Source: an uncultured Pirellula sp.
GTDB lineage: Bacteria > Planctomycetota > Planctomycetia > Pirellulales > Pirellulaceae
Length of the DNA stretch: 64,000 nt
Direction: 5' to 3'
Assembly: GCA_903858115.1 (NCBI GenBank)
Contig: CAIOHR010000305.1
Span: 1-64,000, forward strand
The notes under the pieces are model-generated. The model saw nothing but the letters and a program-made list of their open reading frames with translations, made no database searches and was not told where the DNA came from. The position numbers and the translations under genes were made by a program. Below are positions 7,791-18,600 of this stretch, one piece after another. The stretch's first letter is position 1, and each line of letters starts with the position of its first letter.

Positions 7791-9182
7791 CTAGAATTTC
7801 AATGTGTAACCCAAGTCTAAACCGTGTAAGAAGAACGTATCCGTCGAGAATCGTGCTGGGGTTGTGGTTCCGACGATCGGATCGACATTGAGATTAATTT
7901 GATCTGCTGCCATAGCAACATTTGGCAACACCAGCAGGGTGTAGCCCAATCCAAATTGCCCACGTCCCAGTTGATACTTCATTTTGGCACTCGCTTCAGG
8001 CACGAATGCAAATCGATCACGAGTGATCGTTCCTATGTTGCCTGGTTGAGCAAAGAATCCGAAGTTCGATGTACTTGTACCGACATTCGGAGTGACTATC
8101 CGACGTGAACCGGTAATGATAGACGTTTGGTTCATGTTTCCCATGGCTACCTTACCCGTCATGCTAAACGTGAACCGCCCACAGGACAGCTCATTCATCA
8201 AACCTAGATGCCCGCCGTGGAAAGTATTCTTGGTTCGGAACGAGTCCGTTACCGTGGATACAGTACCGTCAGCAGTACCATCGCCCGTGTTTCCGTTTGT
8301 AACACTCGAAGTCAATCCGTACCCGCTATCTAATCTCAGGAAGGTGTAGCCACCCAGCAAGTCGACTCGCCCCTTGGAATCACCAATGAGCAATGTCCTG
8401 ACGGAAGTATCTGCTGCGATGAGGTCTAAATCATTTGATACACTAATGGTCCCGGTATTGGCTCCGAAACCTGGAAAGGCAATATTCGTAAAGTAAACGG
8501 CAGGCCCGGGGGGAGCGATAAATGTGTCAAAGTATCCGATCCCAGTGGAGTTAGGATTCCCAGGTGTGGCGGCAGCAACTGTCGTCGTCCCGCCATCAGA
8601 AAGCAAACCAAAAACTCGGCCCATCACGCCGTAGTTTTTGTCGTTGTCTAGCCACTTGCCAGCGGTCACTCGCATCCCTGCAAACATGTTGGTACCGAGA
8701 GGGTTGTCCTCCCCACCCGCGATTGGAATCGATGGGAGAGTGGTTGGCGAAGTGCCCCTTAAAATGGTAGGGGTTCCTGTTAGTCCCTTGCCCCACCACA
8801 GCAACGCTTCCGTTTCAATCCAACCGCAACCGCTAGAGGTTAGTCCGGAGCTGTAGTCGCAAACCGATGTTGTTCCGCACGGATTGCATGCGACTGACTG
8901 GTAGTCGCCGCACGACGCAGAACTTCCCGTCGAGCCAGGTACATTGATTTCTGGCGAGTGGAAAGAAACGGGATGAAGCGTGTCTTCCGAAAACGGCACA
9001 ACATCGTCAGACGAGCTTATGCTGCCTACGCGAGGATCGCTTGTCGACATGGCGGTATCACCGATTCGTCCCGAACTTGCTGCTTGGGTCGATGGATCGT
9101 ATTCTTGGCCAACCAACGCAGAAGCACTCGTTCCGCAAAGAGAGGCAATGATAAGGGACAATGTTTTGCGATTTATTTTCAT
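7791..9182 (-). CDS. BBP7-family outer-membrane beta-barrel protein
   Basis: The 463-residue protein has a signal peptide (residues 1-25, ending near SALVGQ) and a low-complexity Ser/Thr/Asp stretch. A Cys-rich segment follows (CGDYQSVACNPCGTTSVCDY), then 'GWIETEALLWWGKG', typical of the planctomycete BBP7 family. The rest alternates aromatic and hydrophobic residues as in membrane barrel strands, and it ends in 'HGLDLGYTLKF' with a terminal Phe, the usual barrel-assembly signal. Members sit in the outer membrane; their substrates are unknown. The start has an AGAAGGAAACC site. It lies at the head of the flagellar set, but a functional link is not evident. Confidence 0.85.
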   Translation of the reverse strand: MKINRKTLSLIIASLCGTSASALVGQEYDPSTQAASSGRIGDTAMSTSDPRVGSISSSDDVVPFSEDTLHPVSFHSPEINVPGSTGSSASCGDYQSVACNPCGTTSVCDYSSGLTSSGCGWIETEALLWWGKGLTGTPTILRGTSPTTLPSIPIAGGEDNPLGTNMFAGMRVTAGKWLDNDKNYGVMGRVFGLLSDGGTTTVAAATPGNPNSTGIGYFDTFIAPPGPAVYFTNIAFPGFGANTGTISVSNDLDLIAADTSVRTLLIGDSKGRVDLLGGYTFLRLDSGYGLTSSVTNGNTGDGTADGTVSTVTDSFRTKNTFHGGHLGLMNELSCGRFTFSMTGKVAMGNMNQTSIITGSRRIVTPNVGTSTSNFGFFAQPGNIGTITRDRFAFVPEASAKMKYQLGRGQFGLGYTLLVLPNVAMAADQINLNVDPIVGTTTPARFSTDTFFLHGLDLGYTLKF

Positions 9183-9450
9183 GGTTTCCTTCTCGCTAAG
9201 CAGAGGCTTGCGTACTGTTCGAATAATTGGATCGGTCGTTAAGCACAGAACCTACGACAAAAGGAGAACATCAGGAATAAACCGCCCATTTTCACCAATC
9301 CGCCAGACCCCTTCAGATTACGCACTTCATTACCCATCTTTCCTTTTCTCACTTATATCCCACTCAACGACGGACTTCTGTTTGCCATGGGAATTGCAAG
9401 CGCTAGAATGGGGGCAGTGACTTGTTTGACTTCCGATCCAAAGAAGATTT

Positions 9451-11523
9451 ATGACCAGCTTGATTGATCCGAGTTCTCAGGAAAGTTCCGCTGGAAGTGA
9501 CGGGACACCGACCCGTGCGCAGGAAGTGCCCCCTGCGCAGGAAAGCAAGAAACTGCACCTGCCTTACAAACCACACGTGTCCGCAGGTTGGAAGATACCT
9601 GGCGTCGCTACTTATAAAGTCAATCAGTGGCTCGAGCAAACACGCGCGGTGAACGCCTGGGAATCGAGACGACGCGAGCTCAAAGATACACAAATACGCA
9701 AAGAAGCTCTATCACTCGTCTATCGCGCCAAAAGCGGTGAAACGCTAGAATCGCTGTTGCCCGAAACCTATTCGCTCGTTCGCGAAGCTGGACGTCGCGC
9801 CTTGAACATGCGTCACTACGATGTACAAATCCTCGGCGGAACCTGTCTGTTCTACGGTTGTATTTCGGAAATGCAAACCGGGGAAGGAAAAACACTTACT
9901 GCGACACTGCCTCTGATATTGCATTCGCTGGTTGGCAAAGGAGCTCATTTAGCAACCGTCAATGACTATCTCGCTCAGCGGGATGCGGAGTGGATGCGTC
10001 CCATCTACAACATCCTAGGCATCAGTGTAGGTGTCGTTCTTACCGACAACGATCAAGACGAACGACGTCGTGCCTATGCCTCCGACGTGACCTATGGAAC
10101 CGCCAAGGAATTCGGCTTTGACTTTCTAAGAGATCGATTGTTGATGCGTGCTCAGGGACGCGCAGTGGATGACTTTCTAGGAAGCGGTTCACAAGAACGA
10201 TGGACTTCCGGCGGCGAACAACCTGTCCAGCGAGGCATGCACTTTGCATTGGTCGATGAAGCTGACAGTATCTTAATCGACGAAGCTCGTACACCACTCA
10301 TCATTGGTTCACTCGGGGACGAAGCTCGTGAGGTCGTCATTACTACCTATCGATGGGCAGCGTCGCATGCGGATAAGTTTGTGCTAAAAGAGCACTTCAC
10401 GATTGAAGAAGACACCAGAAAAATAGAACTCACCGCCAAGGGACGTCAATTCGTACGAGCTTTGCCTCGCGATGAAATCATCCGACTCGCTGCACTCGTC
10501 GACCTATACGAATACACCGAGCGCGCCATCAAAGTGCATCGCGATTTCCATTTGGATCGGCATTACGTCGTTCGCGATGACGAGATTGTAATCGTCGATG
10601 AATTCACCGGACGTCTTGCCGAAGGACGCAAATGGCGGGATGGTATCCACCAAGCAATCGAAGCCAAAGAGAAGATTGAGGTCTCCGTTCCGACCGGGCA
10701 AGCAGCACGGATCACCGTACAAGATTTATTCCTGCGCTATAAAAGCCTTGGCGGCATGACAGGAACTGCGGCTACCAGCGCTGGTGAACTCAGACGCATC
10801 TACAAGACTCCGGTCGTTCAAGTGCCAACCAATCGTCCCCCCAAACGAAAACGCCTGCCTGACATCGTATGCCCTGATATGATGACCAAGTTTGATGCAG
10901 TCGTCCGCGAAGTGAAGGAGGTCCATGCGGTAGGTCGACCTGTCCTCATCGGTACTCGATCCATCGACAAGTCGAACATCCTGGCAAAAATGCTTCGCGA
11001 CGAAGGGATGGCCGTTCAAGTGCTGAATGCTTACGAAGTGGAACGCGAAGCCGAAATCGTTGCTCGAGCCGGTGAACGAGGACAGATCACGGTCGCGACA
11101 AACATGGCAGGACGCGGAACCGACGTGAAGCTTCAAGATACGGTTCGGGATATCGGCGGGATGATGGTCATTTGTACCGAGCTCCATGATGCCGCTCGTA
11201 TCGACAGACAACTTATAGGACGCTGTGGTCGCCAAGGAGACCCGGGCTCGTATCGACAATACCTCGGGATGGACGATGAAATTCTTCGAAATGGTCTTGG
11301 TCTAAAGACTTCCGAGAATATGAAGAAGTTGGGAGCATCCGAAGCGGGAAATGCGAACGCGAATGCGAGATTGGCATCCTATGCAAGCCGATTCAAGCTG
11401 GCCCAACGGAAAGTTGAGAAGAAACACTTCCGAGATCGGATGTCGCTCCTTTATCACGAGAAAGAACGAACTAAGATTCAAAGAGAGATGGGACAAGATC
11501 CTTACCTCGATACCGCCGAATAA
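9451..11523 (+). CDS. Short SecA-type translocase ATPase (paralogue)
   Basis: The 690-residue protein has the SecA motor. NBD1 has MQTGEGKTL (about 141-149), the TVNDYLAQRDAEWM motif and a DEAD box in 'LVDEADSILIDEARTPLI' (about 267-285). The preprotein-binding region follows with VIVDEFTGRLAEGRKW and YKSLGGMTGTA. NBD2 has ATNMAGRGTDVKLQD and GRCGRQGDPGS. It stops about 60 residues after NBD2, so the helical scaffold/wing domains and the C-terminal zinc-binding tail of housekeeping SecA are missing or very reduced. The N-terminus has an extra 45-residue polar lead. It probably drives a special export route or has another helicase-like job. The DnaA-like gene starts 15 bases downstream, suggesting co-expression. 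Whether the window's organism has a second, full-length SecA cannot be seen here. Confidence 0.9.
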   Translation: MTSLIDPSSQESSAGSDGTPTRAQEVPPAQESKKLHLPYKPHVSAGWKIPGVATYKVNQWLEQTRAVNAWESRRRELKDTQIRKEALSLVYRAKSGETLESLLPETYSLVREAGRRALNMRHYDVQILGGTCLFYGCISEMQTGEGKTLTATLPLILHSLVGKGAHLATVNDYLAQRDAEWMRPIYNILGISVGVVLTDNDQDERRRAYASDVTYGTAKEFGFDFLRDRLLMRAQGRAVDDFLGSGSQERWTSGGEQPVQRGMHFALVDEADSILIDEARTPLIIGSLGDEAREVVITTYRWAASHADKFVLKEHFTIEEDTRKIELTAKGRQFVRALPRDEIIRLAALVDLYEYTERAIKVHRDFHLDRHYVVRDDEIVIVDEFTGRLAEGRKWRDGIHQAIEAKEKIEVSVPTGQAARITVQDLFLRYKSLGGMTGTAATSAGELRRIYKTPVVQVPTNRPPKRKRLPDIVCPDMMTKFDAVVREVKEVHAVGRPVLIGTRSIDKSNILAKMLRDEGMAVQVLNAYEVEREAEIVARAGERGQITVATNMAGRGTDVKLQDTVRDIGGMMVICTELHDAARIDRQLIGRCGRQGDPGSYRQYLGMDDEILRNGLGLKTSENMKKLGASEAGNANANARLASYASRFKLAQRKVEKKHFRDRMSLLYHEKERTKIQREMGQDPYLDTAE

Positions 11524-11538
11524 GCCCCCTACGATAAA

Positions 11539-12633
11539 ATGCCAGAATCTACGGACTCGCTTACATCCCTGGCATTATTGACGCCGCGTGCTCGAAAAAA
11601 GAGCTTCGCGTCACTGACGGGCTTAACGCCGCTGCTCAACGAATTCATTCTCGGGGTAGAAAATGCGGTTGTTCGAGATCTCTTGTCTCCAGTGGGAGTC
11701 TCTCATCTCTCCCAACAAAGCCCAGTGCTCTTCATCGGTCCGTCCGGGGCTGGAAAAACAGCCCTAGCCACCACGCTGGCTGCCCGCTGGGTGAACGAAG
11801 TCAGCGACCGAACCTTTACCTTGGTCCATGCAACCGAGTTCGTGAAAATGTTCGTTCGCTCCATCGAGTCGGACGACATGCCTCGCTTTCGAAGCCAACA
11901 CCGAGATTGCGATTGTCTCATGATCGATAACATTCATGAGCTTTCTGGCAAAGTCGCGGTTCAGCTAGAACTCGTGGAAACTCTCAATGCATTAGAACAA
12001 CGTCAATCTGCAGTGATACTGACTTCTCAGGTGATGCCACAATGGATTCCACAATTCAGCCAAGCACTCACCAGCAGAATCATGGGTGGATATTGTGTAG
12101 AGATCGCATGCCCTGGACCCGAAGCGCGCATGAAGATTCTCGAACAACTGGCCCTCACGAACAATGTCACAATCGCCAAAGAGGAACTCCATCAACTGAA
12201 TGCTCAACTCACCGATACACATACCGCGATTCAATTGAAAGGCATTATCACGCGTTGGATTCATCACCGAATGTCATCCACGAACCAAGAAGCGAAGACT
12301 TCGGCAAAGGTGATTGAAAACCTTGCAGAGACACACAATTCCTCCATTCCGACACCCCTCGAAATCGCCAAGGCAGTGGCCAGAGAAACACAACAAACAC
12401 TAGAATCGATGCGTGGTCCGATTCGCAAAGCCAGCGTCGTCCGATCCCGTGGGCTCGCGATGTACCTCATCCGACAATGGACGGAAACTTCTTTCCAAGC
12501 CATCGGCGAACTATTCGGAGATCGAGATCACACGACCGTCATGCATGCCTGCAAGAAAACAGAATCCGACCTGCAAGCCGACCAAGATCTAGTCCGCTCC
12601 GTGGAACGGGTTCGCCAAAAAATCTGGAAGTGA
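11539..12633 (+). CDS. DnaA-like AAA+ ATPase with DnaA-box-binding domain
   Basis: The 364-residue protein lacks DnaA domains I and II but keeps the AAA+ core. Walker A is GPSGAGKT (67-74). The Walker B strand is CLMIDNIHEL (about 126-135). A box VII-type segment TSRIMGGYCVEI carries the likely arginine finger, and GIITRW fits sensor 2. Domain IV (about 279-360) ends with GDRDHTTVMHACKK, the DnaA-box recognition signature. In typical DnaA the Walker B aspartate is followed by a second acidic residue; here it is Asn131. ATP binding is likely retained and hydrolysis may be weak. It could be the organism's main initiator or a regulatory paralogue acting on DnaA boxes. It follows the SecA-like gene by 15 bases. 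Confidence 0.85.
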   Translation: MPESTDSLTSLALLTPRARKKSFASLTGLTPLLNEFILGVENAVVRDLLSPVGVSHLSQQSPVLFIGPSGAGKTALATTLAARWVNEVSDRTFTLVHATEFVKMFVRSIESDDMPRFRSQHRDCDCLMIDNIHELSGKVAVQLELVETLNALEQRQSAVILTSQVMPQWIPQFSQALTSRIMGGYCVEIACPGPEARMKILEQLALTNNVTIAKEELHQLNAQLTDTHTAIQLKGIITRWIHHRMSSTNQEAKTSAKVIENLAETHNSSIPTPLEIAKAVARETQQTLESMRGPIRKASVVRSRGLAMYLIRQWTETSFQAIGELFGDRDHTTVMHACKKTESDLQADQDLVRSVERVRQKIWK

Positions 12634-12648
12634 GAATCTGGAAGTGGA
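12621..12648. repeat. 14-bp tandem duplication at the dnaA-like stop codon
   Basis: AATCTGGAAGTGAG (12621-12634) is followed directly by AATCTGGAAGTGGA (12635-12648). The TGA stop of the DnaA-like gene lies in the first copy. This looks like a recent slippage event. Confidence 0.7.
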
Positions 12649-12670
12649 CTGAGGCCAATAAGCGGCCCAT

Positions 12671-15600
12671 TTATTTCACCTCCAACAATACACTCTCCGA
12701 GTGGCTATTGAACTCGGGGGCATACATGCACTGGATCGTTGCCAAGCCTGTCGGATACTTGCCTGCGTGCTGTACGCGGACGGAGTATTCGAAGACATAC
12801 GTCCCCTTAGGCAAGTAGTCGATGAAAAAGTGTGACGCCGTATCGCGAGTACTCTCGTAATAGGCGAGTCCGTCCTGGTAACGATACTGACTCAGCACAC
12901 TCACCGGCTCCGTTCCACTTCCGCGATGATCCTTCAAATGGACATACTCCATATCGCGATCGGTCTTTAAGACGATTCGACAGACCAGTTCATCACCGAT
13001 TTGCACTGGGCCAGCCAATCGCGTCAACTCAGCACCAGCCTTCGTTTGCGATTTTGTATAAATCTGCTTCTCCAGCGTGAGCGGTGTTCCCTCGTAAGGA
13101 GTCACTTTGCTCACATCTTCCAGGTATTGCCAATGCACAGCACCCCAGCTAACGCCAGCAGATTGCTTCGTCACTTTGATTTTGCCAAACTCTGGCTTGA
13201 CCTCACCACGCAGGAACTTCTGTTCATAAAAACCTGTTCCAGCCTCCACCTTCTCCGGTTGGATGGTCGTCCCTGCTAACTGCACCTCGACCAGTTCTTC
13301 AGACGAGAGCATCTTGTCTCCACGCAACAACAAAGCATAAACCGCGTCTGCTGTCGACTTGGTTGTCTTCCAATCTTGTGTCTGCTTCTGCTTGAGTAGC
13401 CAAACTTTGCAATCTTCGACAGCTTTCGAATCCTTTGCGACCTCATCGAGCGCTTCGATCATCATCGCTTGAGTTTCAATCGGAGCGTGGTACCACCACC
13501 AGGAACGTTCTTGATCTCGCCAAAACATTCCCATCTCTTCGTTGTTACTGGAGAACTCGACAATACTCTTGAGGATAGCGGTCGGCGTTTCAGTCTCATC
13601 CATCCGGTGCAATCCGATCGCCACCTGCGCTTGGCATTGACGTGGCAAGGATAGCCAATGATTCTTGGCTTGCCGCTGCCAATACTGAATCGCTACCCGA
13701 TACTGCTCACCGATGGGCTGATCCTTGAGGAAGAAGCTTCTGCCATAGAGATACAATGCGATTGTCGAGCTAAGGTGATTGGCCTCCGGATCTTTCGAGT
13801 TTGCCATGATCTTGCCATATTGATCATGCATCCACGCATCGAGTCTCTCTAGGGCACGTATAGCGGCGGACATGTCCACTTGCACACCGAGATGCCGCAT
13901 TCGCCCGAAACCGGTTGCGATATACAGCGACAAATACTCGTTGTCAGGACCGCCGGGGAACCAGGGCCACATGCCATTCTCTCGCTGCATCTCCATCAGT
14001 CTTTGCATGGCTCTCGCAGACTCGCTCGCCAACCGATTCTCGTCGAAAAGCAATGCAATGTTCTTTCGCGATTGCGACTCGGATTGTGCGTTGATCAACC
14101 AAGGTGTCTCCTCAATCATCACGGACTTCAAGTCTTGATTCTTCTCCAACGGCGATTTCAAGGCATCTGGCTGATAGCTTCTCCAAGTATCAAACACTCG
14201 TTTAATCTTGGGATCACTTTTCGCGATGTGTTGCGCTAACGAGTTCGCGTAAAGTCGATTAAAGGTTTGCTCACTACAATCGTGCGGATACTCCATCAAG
14301 TAAGGCAATGCTAAGACGGCATACCAAGCGGGTTGTGATACCATCTGCACGGTCAACGATTCGTGTTTCAGCGAAACAGACTTAGCCGAGTCGAGCAGCT
14401 TCTTGAACTCAAACTCCTTCGTCGTTTTGCCTCGTATCGGAAGAGGAAGCGACTCCGTGACGAGCACTCGCTTCGAAAGGACTGGTAGCATCCCTTCTTC
14501 ACCATCGGAGACACGTTCGGTTCCTCCGATCGCTCGGTAAATGATCGGGTACGATCCATCGGGAACAGTTAGCTTCCATGTAAAGCTCTTTGATTCGTTC
14601 GGGCCCAACTGGAACGGTTGTTCGACGTTCGAGTTACCAAACTCTTTGTCTTTCGAACCTTCGTTGATCGCATCGAACAGCTTCAACGCAACTTTGCCAG
14701 CCTGCGATTGCGTCGAAGTGTTGCTGACCTTCACGCTGAATTCCAATACGTCCCCTTCTCGCAAGAATCGAGGTGGGTTCGGCTGTACCATAAGCTCTTT
14801 CGACGTGACTACTTTGTCTTCGATGTAGCCACTTCTTAACTCTTTGTCGTGCGCGAAAGCCATGACACGCCAAGAGGTCAATGCTTCCGGAATGACAAAC
14901 TCCATTTCGTACGAACCGTCTTTATTTGCGACTACATGAGGAAAGAAGAACGCGGTCTCGTTCAAATTTTTTCGAGGCGATACGCTTCCCAAATCCACCT
15001 TGCTGGTGCCTCCCTGAGGAGGCGCACTACCCATAGAGTCGCCTGGAGCAACTGCCTTGGCAAACGCCATAGAGCCTCCATAGCCAGCATCCCCGCCAGC
15101 AGTGCCCATACCTCCCATGCCACCAGCAGCATCAGCCATCGCGGCCATTGGTGCAGATTCCGCAAGCGACATATTGCTTCGCATCATCATGCCACCCTCG
15201 CCACCCATTCCTCCATATCCGCCGGGTCCACCTGCACCAGGAGCGCCGCGTCCGAACATCCGTACGTTCATGCCGAAGCTTGGTGGAAAGTCGCGATAGC
15301 TAAACGTAACGGGCTTTCGTTTCGAATCAAAATTCCCGCTGACATGCATCAGATACTCGGGGAAGTTCTGAAAGGTCCAATTCGAGTAACCATAATTCGC
15401 TCGGAAGACAGAGAACCTCTGTAGCCACGGGTGCGGCAAATAAGCATCGAGCGAAGCGTCATACATTGCCGCAACCACTTCGGTGATTGCTTTGGTTGCT
15501 TTCGGTCCTTCTACAATCAACTTGAACTTCTCTTTGCTCCCAGGCTCAAGCTTTGATACGAATCGCTCCCATCGCAGCTTGAGTTCTTTGTTGGTCCATG

Positions 15601-18600
15601 GAACAGCGATTTGCCTGTTCTCAATGTAGCTGCGATTCTCTTTGACGAAGAGGATTCGCAATGTCAATCCTCCACGCATCTCTTCGGTAATCGGCTCCTC
15701 GATGATCAATTGGGTCACTTCTGATTTGGTCCAAAAGCTTTGTAGCATCTTGCCGTGGTGAGATAACTCTACAAAGGCACGACCACTATCGTACCCCGTT
15801 CCCCAAACCGCCTTGAGCTTTTCTCCCGGTTCCAACGACCAGTCTTCTGCGTTGAGAAAATGCGGAATCTTGATTCCAAGCTTTGATTCTTTGGGATCGA
15901 TCACTTTGAAGTTCACGACAGCCTTCACCGGCTTACCGAAACGATCTTGAGTCTCTACCACCGCTCGATAGACGCCTCGCTTTAAATCGATTGGCAACTT
16001 TCGTTCGGCGTCTGCGGCATAATCAAACTCCGTCGTCGACATATCGCCATCGCTTTCCCAACTCGCGATGTTGGAGGGATCGGGAGACTCCGATGGACGT
16101 ATAGCACCTGGCCCCATCGAGCGTCCACGTCCGCCGCGACGCGGCATCGGCTGCATGGACGATCCAAGAATATCTGGTCGGATCACTCTCTGTGGTTCTT
16201 TCAATCGCATGACCTTCAGCGTTCCTTTGGCCGGTAGCGGCTTGCCATTGAGGGTTGTGGTCGCAATTTTGAACTCAATTGGTTTCTCTGTCGTCAACCA
16301 CTCTTGCGTTGCTACATCCGCTTGCATTGCAACGTATCCGGCTGAGATGGACGACTCCGCGCTGCGAGTTTCCCCTGTGGTATCAGTCACGTCGGCAGTA
16401 ATCTGATAATCAAAGCTCGGTGTATCTTCCTCGGGAATAGAACGATCCGGTCTAGCGACAAACGTGATCGTAAATTTGCCTTCCGCATCCGTGGTGGCAT
16501 TTCCATGCGTGATCTCCTGAGCACCGCCTGGGTTGATTGGCATGCGCCAAGGGAAGCAAGACGAAAACCAAATGGGCCAACGCACGGCACGGGTGACATG
16601 GTACCGTACTTTGGCATTGCCGATGGGTACACCGGTGTAACTTGTTGCAATACCAGTCAACGTGACGGAATCGTTTAGTTTCGGAGACTCCGTTGGCGGT
16701 TCGAGTTTGACTTCGAATTTGGGACGTTTGTATTCTTCTACTTGGACCGCTACCGAGCTCATGTTGTTGACGGTGATCGTCATGTGCCCTGTTCCGCGAT
16801 CGCGTGGAGCATTGAATGTTCCACTGAAGCTTCCAAAGTCGTTCGAGACCAACGTTTGGTTAGCGATTTCATTGCCATTGATATCTCGAAAAGCTATCGA
16901 CACCTTGTGCTCGGCTACGGTGTTGTATTTGTTCGCTTCTGTGTCCGCAAACAAGCATATCCCTTTGTATTGAATCGTCTGACCGGGCCGATAAATGGAC
17001 CTGTCAGAGAACAGTACATACTGCACTTGGACCGGTGGGGGTTGCTGTCGAGTATTGATGTACAAAGAATCTCGTACACCCAAAGCATTGCCATTGTGTT
17101 CAGCCAACAACAGCAGCGAACGATTCTGACCGCCGAATGAAAAGCGACCGTCTTTATTCGTCGTTGTCGATTGTTCCGATATGCTACGATTGTTGTTGTC
17201 GGTAAAGAAGCCAGTAACCTTCGCGCCGGAAACAGGCGATCCTGATTGATTGTCCAGGATGAACCCTTCTAACCTCTCTGCATTCCAAGATTGATCCAAT
17301 ATCATCGCGAGGTTACTCACCCAAACCATCGCCACTTGGTTCATATTATCCTTGTCCGCAAAGTCCTCACGTGCACTCGCTTGAAGGAAATAGAACCCTG
17401 GCTTCAGACCTGCAGGAACGGAGACATCTTCCGTGGCTGTATTGAAATCCTCCGTCGCTGGAAGCTCGGCAGACCACGTTGCTTCAGGCTTTTGACTTCG
17501 AAACCGATCGCGATCCGCAGGTTGTGGGTACGAAGGAGCATTGCCATTCTGCTGCTTGATCCGCTCTCTCCAATTGACCGAATGAAGCCGAAAAAACACT
17601 TGGTTGATATTTCGGTAGGAAACACGAATACTAGAGAGCTTGTCACTCCAAACTCGCTCCGTGACAATCCCAACGGACTTTGCTTCGATCTCTGCGATGA
17701 GATTAAAGCACAGTTTACCACCAACGCTTTCAGGGAACGCATTGGCCCCTTGCTTAGCGATTTCGCGAGCTTCCACACGATGCTCTTTCTCCATAAGCAA
17801 TGTGGCCCATCGATGCCGAGCAATCGCAGATAACTCATGTCGCGATTCTCGTTCTGCAAATGCTTTGAGCGCTGCAACATATCGATCTCGCTTCTCTTCG
17901 CCGACCGCTTCTGCATGACAGTATTGCAAACGTCGAAGCTCGGCATCCAACAACGCACTCCGGTCCTGATCGTCCGCATGCATTCGCAAAAGCTTTTGAA
18001 GCAGCGTGATCGTCTTCAACTTCGCCGATTCTTTATCCGTCGACTGAGGATTCCATGCCAGAAAATCTTGAGTCGTCCCCAAAGCTGCTGAGGACGCTTC
18101 TATCTCGAACGCATCTTGGGATTTCGCACCTGCCTGTTCGCCCGACGAATAGAAGTCTAAAGCCTCATGAGCCACAAAATCGAACAACGTCGGACGATAA
18201 GTGTCTGGTAATGACCCCTTACTAAGCAAAGCACTATACGTATCAATTGATATAGCACGAAGCTGTGCTTCACTGGCGAGCGCCTTCGAATAGAAGGCGT
18301 CAATTTCCTGGAACAATCGCTTCAGATCCCAGGTGGTGAAGTCGTCGCTGGGTGGAGCGGAGGTTGCGGTTCGCTGTCCAAAACGCCAACGGTTTTGCTG
18401 GAAATAGTTCCAATAAAAATGTGCTTGCAACGTGTTCAAGACTGGTAACATTTCCGGCGGGGCCTCGTCGATTTCCGCTTGCAGTCGACGTATGTGCTCT
18501 TCGGGGAGTCGGCCTTCGATCTGAGATTCCAGAATGACACGCTGCCCAATCCCTTTGATCGCTTCCGCGTATTGCTTCTCCGACAAGGCGGAGGCGATGA

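Noticed and set aside
12649..12670. GGCC/GGCC pair as a terminator between the dnaA-like and alpha-2-macroglobulin genes
   Set aside because: The stem is only 4 bp with no T-run.
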